Source: Verrucomicrobiota bacterium
GTDB taxonomy: Bacteria > Verrucomicrobiota > Kiritimatiellia > JAAZAB01
Direction of reading: 5' to 3'
NCBI GenBank assembly: GCA_018898455.1
Contig: JAHIJO010000224.1
Span: 1-43,480 of the forward strand
DNA: 43,480 bases
Part shown: positions 16,178 through 25,334 of the stretch, piece after piece
Layout of the letters: each line of letters opens with the position of its first letter
How positions within the stretch are numbered: position 1 is the stretch's first letter
Notes under the pieces: model-generated
What the model was told of the DNA's origin: nothing
What the model saw: only the letters and a program-made list of their open reading frames with translations
Databases searched by the model: none
Made by a program: the position numbers and the translations under genes

Positions 16178-19065
16178 GTTCATACTCGCCGCTTGGTTCT
16201 CTTTGGTCTCGATGGGATTTGCATTTCCATACGCCAAGTTCAGGTGACTACCGATACATGGCTGCCACTAACAAAGATCTCGTCGATTGTCTATTGAAGC
16301 AGGGCGTTCGCGTTGTCGCAGTCACTGACCATCACAAAATTGACGTTCCTCGGGTGCGCTCTCTGCAACTAGCGGGTGCCGATGCGATCACGGTTCTTCC
16401 TGGTATTGAATTGCGCAGCGAACTTGGTGGGAAAGAGCTAATTCATTACATCGCCGTCTTCCCTGAAGACTGCGATCTCAATGACGTCTGGACGAAATTG
16501 TCCGCCAAACTGGGAATCACAGAGGCTGATGTACAGGGTAAGGGAGAGGATGATATCTGCTGCGATCTTGCAGACAGCGCCAAGGTAATCCACGAACTCC
16601 ACGGCATCGTAGTAATCCATGGACACGGCAAGGCGGGATCCATTGAGGGCATTGCGAATGCTCCTGCTTACAAAGCCATGCTCAAGGCGGATTTACTCAG
16701 GGATCATGTGGACATGCTGGAGATTGGAAACGAAGACAGGCAGAAGGACTATCGTGATATCGTCTTTCCAGCCATTAACCACGAATTGCCGCTTGTCGTG
16801 TGTTCCGATAATCATGACATCCGCAACTATACTCCACGGGCATCATGTTGGATCAGGGCTGACCCCACATTCCGCGGTCTGTTGATGACGCTGCGGGAAC
16901 CTCGGGATCGCGTTTTTGTCGGGGATCAACCGCCCGACATGGCGAGAGTTGCACAAAACGGCACAAAGTACGTCCGGGGTATTTCCTTTCAACGTAGAGA
17001 CGGTCTATCCCCGTCAGAAAAATGGTTCAGCGGCACAGTCTCTTTCAACCCCGGCCTTGTCGCCATTATTGGCAATAAGGGAAGCGGCAAGAGCGCGTTA
17101 TCCGATATACTGGGACTCCTCGGGGCTACCAAGAATGCAGGGGCGTTCTCTTTTCTGGACAAGGACCGATTTCGACATAGTGGATGTGGCCGAGCGGGCT
17201 TTTTTGATGTCACAATGGAGTGGGCGTCGGGTGAGAAGGTTAAGCGGTGGTTGAACGAGGATCCCAAGCCAGAGGATGTCGAGCGTGTGCAGTATTTGCC
17301 CCAGGACCATGTTGAAAAGATCTGCAACGAGATCGTCGGCACTGGCGAAGAGGGTTTCGAGCAGGAACTCAAATCGGTAATCTTCTCCCATGTCCCAGAG
17401 ACCAAGCGCCTTGGCAACGCGACACTTGACGAACTTGTGGGTTTTCAGGCCGGAGAGAAACAGAAGCGCATCGATTCCTTGCTTAAACAATTGAAGGATT
17501 CCAGTCGAAGACGGGCATCCCTGGAAGCACAAGCCGACCCAACTGCGAAGCGTGCGCTTGAGGAGAAGATCAAACGTCGGGAAATCGAACTTGAGGCACA
17601 TGACAAGGGAAAACCTAAGGAGATTCCCAATCCGGCGACATCCCCGGAATCGGCAGTGCCAGACCGTGCTATCTTGACTGCTCTCAGTACTGCGGAAAGC
17701 ACAAAGAAGACATTGTTAGAGAAAATCGTAACTACCACAAACATTCTTCGGTCCGCAGAGCGCCAGCAAGCTGTCGCAAAACGCCTCTTAGAGAAACTGG
17801 ATAACTTCCAGAAGGATTTTGACGTCTTTCGAAAGACCCTGGAAGGCGACGCGAAAGAACTCGGACTTCAGGTCAGTGACTTGGTGGCGTTGTCCATCGA
17901 GAGAGGCGCGATTGAGTCTTCTCGGGACGCAGCGACCAAGGTACTTGAGACCGCGAAGACTCAGTTGGACGGCGACGATCCGCCCGGCCTTCGCACCCAA
18001 CTCGCCACCATGGAGGCAGAAGTGACGAACTTGCAGTCGCGACTTGATGCGCGAAATCGAGAATATCAGACGTATCTGGCGTCGCTTAGGGAATGGCAAG
18101 AAAAGCGCACGACACTGGAGGGGAGCGAGAGCGACCCGGAATCCATCAAGGGACTTCAATGCATGCTGTCGCAGATGGCGGATCTGCCGCGCGAAATAGT
18201 TGCGACGAAGCGTGAACAGTCGAAACTGGCTCTGGATATCCACGCTGCGAAGATCGCCCAGTCAGCCGTCTATCGCGACCTTTACGGTGCGGTTCAGAAC
18301 TACATCGATACGCACGTTATTGCGAAAGACAAATTGAAACTCGAATTCCGGGTGGAACTTGTATGTGAGAGGTTTGCGGATCGGTTGATGAGCGCTTTGG
18401 CCCTGAACAGGCGCGGCAGTTTTATGGGCGTCGATGAAGGCCGTTCACGAGCCGATGTCTTGGTTCAGTCAACAAACTGGAAAGATGAAGCCTCAGTACG
18501 CCGATTCCTTAGGCGGGTGGATTTGGCCCTGCATAAGGATCAACGCGAACGCCCTTCGTCCCGCACGCAACTCAAGGACCAACTCCCAAAGGGGAAAAAG
18601 CCGGAGGAAGTTTTCGATCTCTTGTACGGTCTGGAATACATTAGGCCCAAGTACATCCTTCGATGGGAGAACAAGGATATTTCAATGTTATCCGCCGGCG
18701 AGCGCGGGACCCTGCTCCTGGTCTTCTACCTATTGGTGGATCAAGGCGACGTGCCTCTGATTATCGACCAACCTGAAGGCAATCTGGACAACCATACAGT
18801 AGCCAGAGTTTTGGTGGACTGCATCAAAGAGGCGCGCAGGAAGAGACAAGTGTTCATCGTGACCCACAACCCAAATCTTGCCGTGGTCTGTGATGCGGAT
18901 CAGGTGGTTCATGCCGCGATGGACAAGACTTCTGGCAATGCGATCACATACACGACCGGATCACTGGAGAATCCGGCCATGAGCAAATGTATTACTGACG
19001 TCCTTGAAGGTACGCGCTGGGCTTTTGACGTTAGAGACTCCAAGTATAAAGTAAGCGAGTGGTGA
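16174..19065 (+). CDS. TrlF/Ppl-like protein: PHP phosphoesterase fused to SMC-like ATPase
   Basis: A 963-residue fusion. The N-terminal PHP domain (1-280) has the metal-binding motifs 'WDLHFHTPSSGDY', 'VAVTDHHKID', 'GIELRSELGGKEL' and 'LVVCSDNHD'. An SMC/Rad50-like ATPase follows: Walker A 'IIGNKGSGKSAL' at about residue 299, coiled coil about 420-700, ABC signature 'LSAGERGTLLLVF' near 838, Walker B 'PLIIDQPEGNLDN' near 861, and a late 'VTHNPNLAVVCDADQV'. All ATPase motifs are intact. The layout equals proteins named TrlF and the single-gene anti-phage protein Ppl (PHP plus ATPase), which I recall as active alone. Here it sits inside a type III R-M operon behind DUF2130. DNA end or structure sensing followed by PHP-mediated cleavage of nucleic acid or nucleotide is a reasonable guess. 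Confidence 0.85.
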   Translation: MSSYSPLGSLWSRWDLHFHTPSSGDYRYMAATNKDLVDCLLKQGVRVVAVTDHHKIDVPRVRSLQLAGADAITVLPGIELRSELGGKELIHYIAVFPEDCDLNDVWTKLSAKLGITEADVQGKGEDDICCDLADSAKVIHELHGIVVIHGHGKAGSIEGIANAPAYKAMLKADLLRDHVDMLEIGNEDRQKDYRDIVFPAINHELPLVVCSDNHDIRNYTPRASCWIRADPTFRGLLMTLREPRDRVFVGDQPPDMARVAQNGTKYVRGISFQRRDGLSPSEKWFSGTVSFNPGLVAIIGNKGSGKSALSDILGLLGATKNAGAFSFLDKDRFRHSGCGRAGFFDVTMEWASGEKVKRWLNEDPKPEDVERVQYLPQDHVEKICNEIVGTGEEGFEQELKSVIFSHVPETKRLGNATLDELVGFQAGEKQKRIDSLLKQLKDSSRRRASLEAQADPTAKRALEEKIKRREIELEAHDKGKPKEIPNPATSPESAVPDRAILTALSTAESTKKTLLEKIVTTTNILRSAERQQAVAKRLLEKLDNFQKDFDVFRKTLEGDAKELGLQVSDLVALSIERGAIESSRDAATKVLETAKTQLDGDDPPGLRTQLATMEAEVTNLQSRLDARNREYQTYLASLREWQEKRTTLEGSESDPESIKGLQCMLSQMADLPREIVATKREQSKLALDIHAAKIAQSAVYRDLYGAVQNYIDTHVIAKDKLKLEFRVELVCERFADRLMSALALNRRGSFMGVDEGRSRADVLVQSTNWKDEASVRRFLRRVDLALHKDQRERPSSRTQLKDQLPKGKKPEEVFDLLYGLEYIRPKYILRWENKDISMLSAGERGTLLLVFYLLVDQGDVPLIIDQPEGNLDNHTVARVLVDCIKEARRKRQVFIVTHNPNLAVVCDADQVVHAAMDKTSGNAITYTTGSLENPAMSKCITDVLEGTRWAFDVRDSKYKVSEW

Positions 19066-19102
19066 CGACTTCATGTGTAATGGCCGTTGAATGGAGCAGA
19101 AG

Positions 19103-20830
19103 ATGACTACAATGTCGAAGCCCAAGTTGGAATTGACGTGGATCGGGAAGGACAAGCAGCCACAGCTTGAACCGCGGATTCTGATTGAGGATGCGGGCAA
19201 GTCTTATGGCGACCGGAAGGCCGAAAACATGCTCATCCACGGCGACAACCTTCTCGGGCTCAAAGCACTGGAACAGGATTTCGCGGGGAAGATCAAATGC
19301 GAATTCATTGATCCCCCGTACAACACGGGATCTGCATTCGAGCATTATGATGACGGCGTGGAGCACTCGTTGTGGCTTTCTTTGATGCGTGATCGGCTCG
19401 TGCTACTGAGGAAGTTGCTTTCTAATGACGGTTCACTGTGGATTACCATTGACGACACCGAATGCCATTATCTGAAGGTTCTTTGCGATGAGGTGTTTGG
19501 CCGACAGAACTTCGTTGCGAACTGCGTGTGGCAAAAGAAGTCATCTCCGCAACCAAATGCGGTGTGGCTGTCCGATAGTCATGATCACATTCTTGTCTAT
19601 GCGAAAAACAAGAGTATCTGGCGTCCGGGCCGGTTGGAGCGCACGGAAGAACACAACTCGATCTACAAACACTCAGATGAGTGGGATGGGCTTGATAAAC
19701 ATGGCAAGAACTACGGCCGCGGTCCTTGGTTTCCTGGAGACGCCACTGCTAGTCTTCGTGGCGGACAACGTGGGGCACAGTTTGCGCGAACGGGTCATTC
19801 GGCAAACCTCTACGAGATAACTACACCTTCAAACCGCAGGATATCACCACCGGCAGGAACGTGCTGGCGATTCAGTAGAGAACGCATGGAAGAAATGATT
19901 GCCGACCATCGTATTACGTTCGGTAAGGCAGGTAATAATCGCCCCTGCGTTAAACGATTCCTTTCTGAACTCGAAGGGAAGGGTGTAGTGGCAATGACGG
20001 TATGGCATTATGAAGACGTTGGGGAAAATCGAGTTGCCGCCCAAGAGGTAAAGGCATTCAACCCAGACAATCCCTTCGCAACGCCCAAGCCAGAAGGGTT
20101 GGTTCATCGAGCCGTCATGCTTGCCTCAAGCCCCGGCGATTGGGTTCTCGATTCATTCGGCGGTTCCGGCACGACGGGTGCGGTGGCGCACAAGATGGGG
20201 CGCCGGTGGATCATGGTGGAACTTGGCGACCACTGCGAAACGCATTGTCTGCCCCGGCTTAAGAAGGTTTGCGACGGCACGGATCAGGGCGGGATTTCCG
20301 AGGCGGTTGACTGGAAAGGCGGCGGCGGGTTCAAGTACTACGAACTGGCGCCGAGTCTGCTGAAGAAAGACAAGTACGGGAATTGGGTTATCAGCGAAGA
20401 GTACAACGCGAACATGCTGGCCGCGGCCATGGCAAAGCATGAGGGATTCAAGTATTCACCTGACGCAGAGGTTTACTGGAAACATGGCAAATCCTCTGAA
20501 AAGGACTACATCTTTACGACTACAGCTTTTGTTCAGGCGGCTTTCATTGACCGGATTCACGAGGAGATGGCGAAAGATGAACATTTGCTGATCTGCTGTA
20601 AGAAATTTTCCACAGCCTGCAAGGGACGCTATCCAAATATCGAGATCAAAAAGATTCCTGCGATGCTGCTTGGCCGTTGCGAATTCGGGCGGGACGATTA
20701 CAGCCTGAATATCGTGAACATGCCGCATGATCCGGATGAGCCCGATTTCGTGCCGGTCGGTCCACCCAAAGCGAAGGCGAAAGCCAAGGATAATCCGGCA
20801 CAGGGTGATTTGTTCGAGGAGAACGCATGA
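19103..20830 (+). CDS. mod: Type III-like adenine-N6 DNA methyltransferase (Mod)
   Basis: A beta-class DNA methyltransferase. The catalytic motif 'FIDPPYNTG' (DPPY at residues 70-73) precedes the AdoMet-binding motif 'VLDSFGGSGTTGAV' (FGGSG at about 352-356), the order found in type III Mod proteins. Between them lies a variable target-recognition region (about 130-310). ATG 19103 is preferred to ATG 19091, since GGAG lies six bases before it. The product methylates adenine in an asymmetric site and with Res forms the type III restriction complex. The C-terminal tail is basic and then ends 'NPAQGDLFEENA', where QGDLF fits the beta-clamp-binding consensus. Its stop overlaps the DUF4062 start by four bases. 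Res follows one gene later instead of directly, which is unusual. Confidence 0.9.
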   Translation: MTTMSKPKLELTWIGKDKQPQLEPRILIEDAGKSYGDRKAENMLIHGDNLLGLKALEQDFAGKIKCEFIDPPYNTGSAFEHYDDGVEHSLWLSLMRDRLVLLRKLLSNDGSLWITIDDTECHYLKVLCDEVFGRQNFVANCVWQKKSSPQPNAVWLSDSHDHILVYAKNKSIWRPGRLERTEEHNSIYKHSDEWDGLDKHGKNYGRGPWFPGDATASLRGGQRGAQFARTGHSANLYEITTPSNRRISPPAGTCWRFSRERMEEMIADHRITFGKAGNNRPCVKRFLSELEGKGVVAMTVWHYEDVGENRVAAQEVKAFNPDNPFATPKPEGLVHRAVMLASSPGDWVLDSFGGSGTTGAVAHKMGRRWIMVELGDHCETHCLPRLKKVCDGTDQGGISEAVDWKGGGGFKYYELAPSLLKKDKYGNWVISEEYNANMLAAAMAKHEGFKYSPDAEVYWKHGKSSEKDYIFTTTAFVQAAFIDRIHEEMAKDEHLLICCKKFSTACKGRYPNIEIKKIPAMLLGRCEFGRDDYSLNIVNMPHDPDEPDFVPVGPPKAKAKAKDNPAQGDLFEENA

Positions 20831-22365
20831 CCGGAAAACTTAAAGTGTTTGTCAGTTCGGTCCAGAAGGAACTCGAAGACGAACGCGTTATAGTTCAGAA
20901 CCTGCTAAACACGGACACGTTTCTCTCGGCCCATTGTACGCCTGTATTATACGAGTTCGAACCGGCATCCTCGGAACAGGCTTTGGAGGGTTGTCTGAAA
21001 TCGCTCGATGATTGCCAGGTCTACCTGCTCATAGTGGCCATCGAATATGGCGCCGTGGATGGCAAACTCTCCATGACTCACGCTGAATTCAAGCGGGCTA
21101 AGGAGCAGAAGCTTCCGATTCTCGCATTTATCAGGGGTGATCGCGCGGTGCGGCGTGAGAAAGGCACGGAAGCGCTGCTCGAGGAGCTCGATGGCGATGG
21201 CCTGAAATATAAACGCTTCGGCAATGTCATCGAGTTGCAGAAGGAGGTCCGTGCCGCCTGCGTCAAACTGCTAAGAGAGCGGTTTGGCATCACGCCCTCC
21301 AGCGACGAGAACGAGATTGCGCAACAAACCATAGAAGCAACTTCCACGTTTGAGTCGCAACTTCCCAGGCGCTTGCGCTGGTCCGATCTCGACCACGAAG
21401 TGGCCCGCCGTCTAATCGCCGCCGCGGAGGGTAGAGCGACCGAGACGCTTACGGCCGCGGACCTCCTCGCGGGCGCAGCGATACGCGGGCTAGTCTGGCA
21501 CGAGTCGCTCACGGGGGAACACTACGCGACGGCGGCAGGCATCGTGTTGCTGGCCAAAGATCCTTCCGCCATCTTCCCCCAATGCCGTATTCTGGCGGAC
21601 GCGTATCGCGGCGCTGAGCCTGACGGGAATCCCGGCGACCATGAAGACATTCGCGGTCCGATGCCGATCGCCATTGACCGTGCCATTGCCTTTATTGACC
21701 GCAACACACGGCATCCGATGCGAGTTGTCGGTCTCAACCGGATACGGGTGGACGAATACCCAGTCGAGGGCCTGCGGGAAGCCCTGGTCAACGCTGTCGC
21801 GCACCGTCAATACGAGGATGGAGGACGCAAGATTATGTTGGAGGTCTTTGCTGACAGGGTGGTCGTCTCCAGTCCCGGCATGCCGCCAGCGCCAATCACC
21901 CTCGCCAACTTGCGCCGGGGCAAATACCGGCCCTGCTCGCGGAATCCGGCCCTGGCGCAATGCCTCTCCTATTTTCATCGCATCGAGGAACGCGGCAGCG
22001 GCTTTCGCCGCATGCGCGATCAGATGCTGAATCACGGTCTTGAACAGCCGTTGCTCGGCAGCGATTCGGGTTATTTTCAGGTCACCTTTCCAGGCCCCGG
22101 GGAGAACATCGATCGTATCCGTATTCCGGAAGGACGATTGACTGTTACGCCGGCTATCGAGGCCAGGCTCAACGAGCGGCAGAAGAAGATGGTCGCTCGG
22201 CTTGTTTCTGGCGATAAATTGACCAGTCGTATTTGCGAACGAGAATTTGGCGTCACCAGGGACACGACTTCGCGGGATTTTGCTTTCTTAATGGAGTTGG
22301 GACTGGCAGAACGGCAGGGCCGTGGACGTTCAACGAGTTACGTATTTGGCAGCAGGGCGTCATGA
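20827..22365 (+). CDS. DUF4062 plus ATP-binding-domain protein with winged helix
   Basis: The 512-residue product starts with a DUF4062 domain ('LKVFVSSVQKELEDERVIV', about 4-110), a fold found in NTPase and signalling proteins. A linker leads to an ATP-binding-like C-terminal module (about 290-410): 'VEGLREALVNAVAHRQY', 'DRVVVSSPGMPPAPITLANL' and 'NPALAQCLSYFHRIEERGSG'. A winged helix closes it ('ICEREFGVTRDTTSRDFAFL'). That module is the same kind as in the AlbA_2 protein at 13457-14776, so the operon holds two proteins with the same C-terminal half and different sensors. It lies between mod and res and overlaps mod by four bases. A regulatory or sensing role for restriction is inferred from position only. 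Confidence 0.75.
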   Translation: MTGKLKVFVSSVQKELEDERVIVQNLLNTDTFLSAHCTPVLYEFEPASSEQALEGCLKSLDDCQVYLLIVAIEYGAVDGKLSMTHAEFKRAKEQKLPILAFIRGDRAVRREKGTEALLEELDGDGLKYKRFGNVIELQKEVRAACVKLLRERFGITPSSDENEIAQQTIEATSTFESQLPRRLRWSDLDHEVARRLIAAAEGRATETLTAADLLAGAAIRGLVWHESLTGEHYATAAGIVLLAKDPSAIFPQCRILADAYRGAEPDGNPGDHEDIRGPMPIAIDRAIAFIDRNTRHPMRVVGLNRIRVDEYPVEGLREALVNAVAHRQYEDGGRKIMLEVFADRVVVSSPGMPPAPITLANLRRGKYRPCSRNPALAQCLSYFHRIEERGSGFRRMRDQMLNHGLEQPLLGSDSGYFQVTFPGPGENIDRIRIPEGRLTVTPAIEARLNERQKKMVARLVSGDKLTSRICEREFGVTRDTTSRDFAFLMELGLAERQGRGRSTSYVFGSRAS

Positions 22366-22371
22366 ATCAAT

Positions 22372-22410
22372 CGTCAGATAAACGTCAGATAATAGCCGGA
22401 AAACGTCAGA
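22372..22410. repeat. CGTCAGA iterons before res
   Basis: Three copies of CGTCAGA begin at 22372, 22383 and 22404. The steps are 11 and 21 bases, close to one and two helical turns, so all lie on one face of the DNA. They sit immediately left of the compound palindrome. This is the pattern of a protein-binding array, though three short copies could also be remnants of a local duplication. Confidence 0.6.
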
Positions 22411-22504
22411 CACCGGCAAAGCGCGTAACATCGCTTTCCGCCTACGGTGGCCTCGACGGAGAAGCTTCTCCGTCGAGGAGCGATGTTACGCGCTTTGCCG
22501 GTGT
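22410..22504. repeat. 95-bp compound palindrome (26-bp stem with nested hairpins)
   Basis: The arms 22410-22435 and 22479-22504 are perfectly complementary over 26 bp; they start ACACCGGCAAAGCG and end CGCTTTGCCGGTGT. Inside is a second perfect palindrome of 28 bases, 22451-22478, centred on GAAGCTTC. The left interior 22438-22450 can form a further 5-bp hairpin (CCGCC/GGTGG, one G-U). The fold is a long stem topped by two hairpins. It lies between the DUF4062 stop (22365) and the res start (22557). It may be a dispersed REP/MITE-like element, a structured RNA that limits read-through into res, or a binding site. No T-run follows, so a simple terminator is unlikely. Confidence 0.95.
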
Positions 22505-22556
22505 AGTCAATACTTTTATGGTTTATGGAATCGCGACCAATGAAAGGCTATAGGAC

Positions 22557-25247
22557 ATGAACTTGATGGCGAAGAATCCTACGGCAATTTATATCAGGAA
22601 TCGCTTGAGTTTGCGTCCTCCCCAGGAGGAAAGTCTGCGAATTCTTGCCGAGTTGGCAACAGAGCTGACTCTCAAGAAGGGCAGTGATCTTACCGCCGAA
22701 CTGGCGAAGGTGAGGGCTAAATATCCCACCTGTGCCGATTTCGAGAGAAACTTTCCTTCCATGTGTTTCGCCCTGGCAACCGGTGTCGGCAAGACAAGGC
22801 TTATGGGTGCCTTCATCGCATATCTGTATCTTGAGAAGGGCATCCGCAATTATTTCGTTCTGGCGCCCAACCTGACGGTTTACAGCAAGCTGATCGAGGA
22901 CTTCTCAAATCCATCCAACCCGAAGTACGTTTTCCCTGGAATTGGCGACTTGGCGCAAAATCCGCCGAACATCATCACCGGTGATAACTACGAGGATGCT
23001 CGGCATGGGAACCTCTATACGGATTTGAACATCAACGTGTTCAATATTTCCAAAATCAATGCCGAGGCGAGAGGCGGAGCGGAGCCGCGCATTAAGCGGA
23101 TGGCGGAATATCTCGGGGAACCATATTTCAACTATCTCTCAAATCTGGAAGATCTCGTTCTGCTTATGGATGAATCCCATCACTACCGGGCCGATCGCGG
23201 CATGGCCGTAATCAACGAGCTGACCCCCATTCTTGGCCTGGAACTGACCGCGACACCGCAGGTCGAACGCGGAAACAACACCATCAAGTTTAAGAATGTG
23301 GTCTATGAGTATTCTTTAGCCAAGGCAATACGTGACGGTTTCGTGAAGACTCCCGCCGTCGCGACAAGGAAAGATTTCGATCCGGCGCAATACAGCGAAG
23401 AAGATCTGGATCGGATCAAACTTGAAGATGGCATCCGGATTCACGAGGACACAAAAGTAGCCCTGCAAATCTACTCCAGGGATTCACGAAAGCGGCTGAT
23501 TAAGCCGTTCGTGCTGGTTGTGGCCAAGGATACAACGCACGCCGCTCAACTAAAGGAACTAATCGAATCAGCGTCGTTCTTCAAAGGCGAGTATGCCGGG
23601 AAAGTCATGGAGATTCATTCAGCCCAAAGCGGTTCTGAAAAGGAAGAGAACATCGCCAGACTGCTTTCGCTTGAACATGCGGACAACAACATCGAGATCG
23701 TTATTCACGTCAACATGCTCAAAGAGGGCTGGGATGTGACGAATCTCTACACGATTATCCCTCTCCGGACGGCCGCTTCCACAACCCTGCGCGAACAGAC
23801 TATCGGCAGAGGGCTTCGCCTGCCTTATGGCGAGAGGACGGGCGAATCCAAGGTGGACAAGTTGACCATCGTGTCACATGACCGGTTTCAAGAGATCGTG
23901 GACGCCGCCAATCGCCCTGATTCGATTATCCGGCGGGAGAACATCATTGAGATAGACGAAGAACTCATCGCGCCGAAAGAGACAGTTACGGCCACATCCC
24001 CGATGACGCAGGGATTACAGGCCGAACAAAAGCGAATCGAGACACTTGCCGATCCCGCCGAGAAACAGAAAGCTCAACTTACCCTTGAGACGAAGAAGCA
24101 GATCGTTTCAACCCTGAATGACCTCAATACCGAGGTCAAGTCCGTCCAGGAGTTGAGTCGGCCTGAGATCAAGCAAAAGGCCATGGAAAAATTCAGAGAG
24201 CGCATTCAGTCTGAGCCACAGCAGTCTCTTTTTGTAGACGAATATGTCAAAGAAGCGGAGGCACATTACGACGAGGTTGCGAAGGAATTCGTGCGGAACA
24301 TCATCGAAATACCACGGATCATCATTCAGCAATCGGATGAGGTCCGTTCCGGTTTCCACGCCTTCACCCTTGACACCATGGGGTTGAGTTATAAGCCGGT
24401 ATCTGAGGCTATTCTGCGACGGTCCTTGACGGACAACAAGGAAGAGACCATCTATGGCCTTGGCCGGATTACTCCGGAAAGTCTCGACAACCTGATTGTG
24501 AGCGAACTGATCAACTATCCGGAAATTGACTACGATGAACAATCAGAACTGCTTTTCAGCCTCGGCAACGATGCGCTGACAAAACTGCGGGCTGATCTGA
24601 GCGAGGACGACCTGATCAACGTTGTTCAGTACCATAAGCGCGAAATCGCCGAATTCATTTATCGACAAATGATGGCGTCGGAACATTTCTATTGTGACGC
24701 GCCGGAATATGACGAGCCCATCGTCAAGCCGTTCACGATCATCGAGGAACACAATTATTCCAAGTATACCGCCGACAACGTCCATGACTACTCGGAGACC
24801 ATTACCCCAACGCGACTCATTCCGACCAAGATATTCAGCGGATTCAAGAAAGCGTGCCACACTCTCTACAAGTTCGACTCCAAGACAGAGAAGGATTTTG
24901 CCGCCATCCTGGAGACCCCAAATAACGAAGTGCTGAAATGGCTCCGGCCAGCAAAGAACCAGTTCTATATCTACTGGAATCACAATTCCAGCCGCTACAT
25001 TCCCGATTTCGTCGTCGAGACGCCCGACACCATTTACATGGTCGAGACGAAGAAAGAGGGGGATATTGATACCGGCGATGTGCAGGAGAAGGCCACAGCC
25101 GCCGCCCAATACTGCAAACATGCCTCCGACTTCACCACAAAGAACAAGGGCAAGCCCTGGAAATACGTCATCATCCCCCACAACGCAGTTTTGGCGAACA
25201 TGAGTTTTGGAACGCTTGCTGTGAAGTACGAGTACAAGAGCGCATGA
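22557..25247 (+). CDS. res: Type III restriction endonuclease (Res)
   Basis: The 896-residue protein has the layout of type III Res subunits. Walker A 'LATGVGKTRLMG' is near residue 73, motif II 'MDESHHY' near 203, 'LELTATPQ' near 227, 'VNMLKEGWDV' near 390, and 'EQTIGRGLRLPYG' near 420. The C-terminal endonuclease domain has 'RYIPDFVVE' and 'IYMVETKKEGD' (about 814-835), giving the PD...E-x-K residues of the PD-(D/E)XK fold. It should cut DNA after ATP-dependent communication between two sites, together with Mod. QQSLF at 555-559 resembles a clamp-binding motif. Start ATG 22557 has AAGG at 22544-22547; ATG 22566 is an alternative. It is separated from the upstream genes by the compound palindrome and may be expressed differently from them. 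Confidence 0.9.
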   Translation: MNLMAKNPTAIYIRNRLSLRPPQEESLRILAELATELTLKKGSDLTAELAKVRAKYPTCADFERNFPSMCFALATGVGKTRLMGAFIAYLYLEKGIRNYFVLAPNLTVYSKLIEDFSNPSNPKYVFPGIGDLAQNPPNIITGDNYEDARHGNLYTDLNINVFNISKINAEARGGAEPRIKRMAEYLGEPYFNYLSNLEDLVLLMDESHHYRADRGMAVINELTPILGLELTATPQVERGNNTIKFKNVVYEYSLAKAIRDGFVKTPAVATRKDFDPAQYSEEDLDRIKLEDGIRIHEDTKVALQIYSRDSRKRLIKPFVLVVAKDTTHAAQLKELIESASFFKGEYAGKVMEIHSAQSGSEKEENIARLLSLEHADNNIEIVIHVNMLKEGWDVTNLYTIIPLRTAASTTLREQTIGRGLRLPYGERTGESKVDKLTIVSHDRFQEIVDAANRPDSIIRRENIIEIDEELIAPKETVTATSPMTQGLQAEQKRIETLADPAEKQKAQLTLETKKQIVSTLNDLNTEVKSVQELSRPEIKQKAMEKFRERIQSEPQQSLFVDEYVKEAEAHYDEVAKEFVRNIIEIPRIIIQQSDEVRSGFHAFTLDTMGLSYKPVSEAILRRSLTDNKEETIYGLGRITPESLDNLIVSELINYPEIDYDEQSELLFSLGNDALTKLRADLSEDDLINVVQYHKREIAEFIYRQMMASEHFYCDAPEYDEPIVKPFTIIEEHNYSKYTADNVHDYSETITPTRLIPTKIFSGFKKACHTLYKFDSKTEKDFAAILETPNNEVLKWLRPAKNQFYIYWNHNSSRYIPDFVVETPDTIYMVETKKEGDIDTGDVQEKATAAAQYCKHASDFTTKNKGKPWKYVIIPHNAVLANMSFGTLAVKYEYKSA

Positions 25248-25334
25248 TGTTGCGTCTCAGTACGAGGGACCCGTTGTTTGAGAGAGAGAAGCAATAAAAA
25301 CACAAAACCATCTTTTTCAGAAGGGAGTGAAGTG

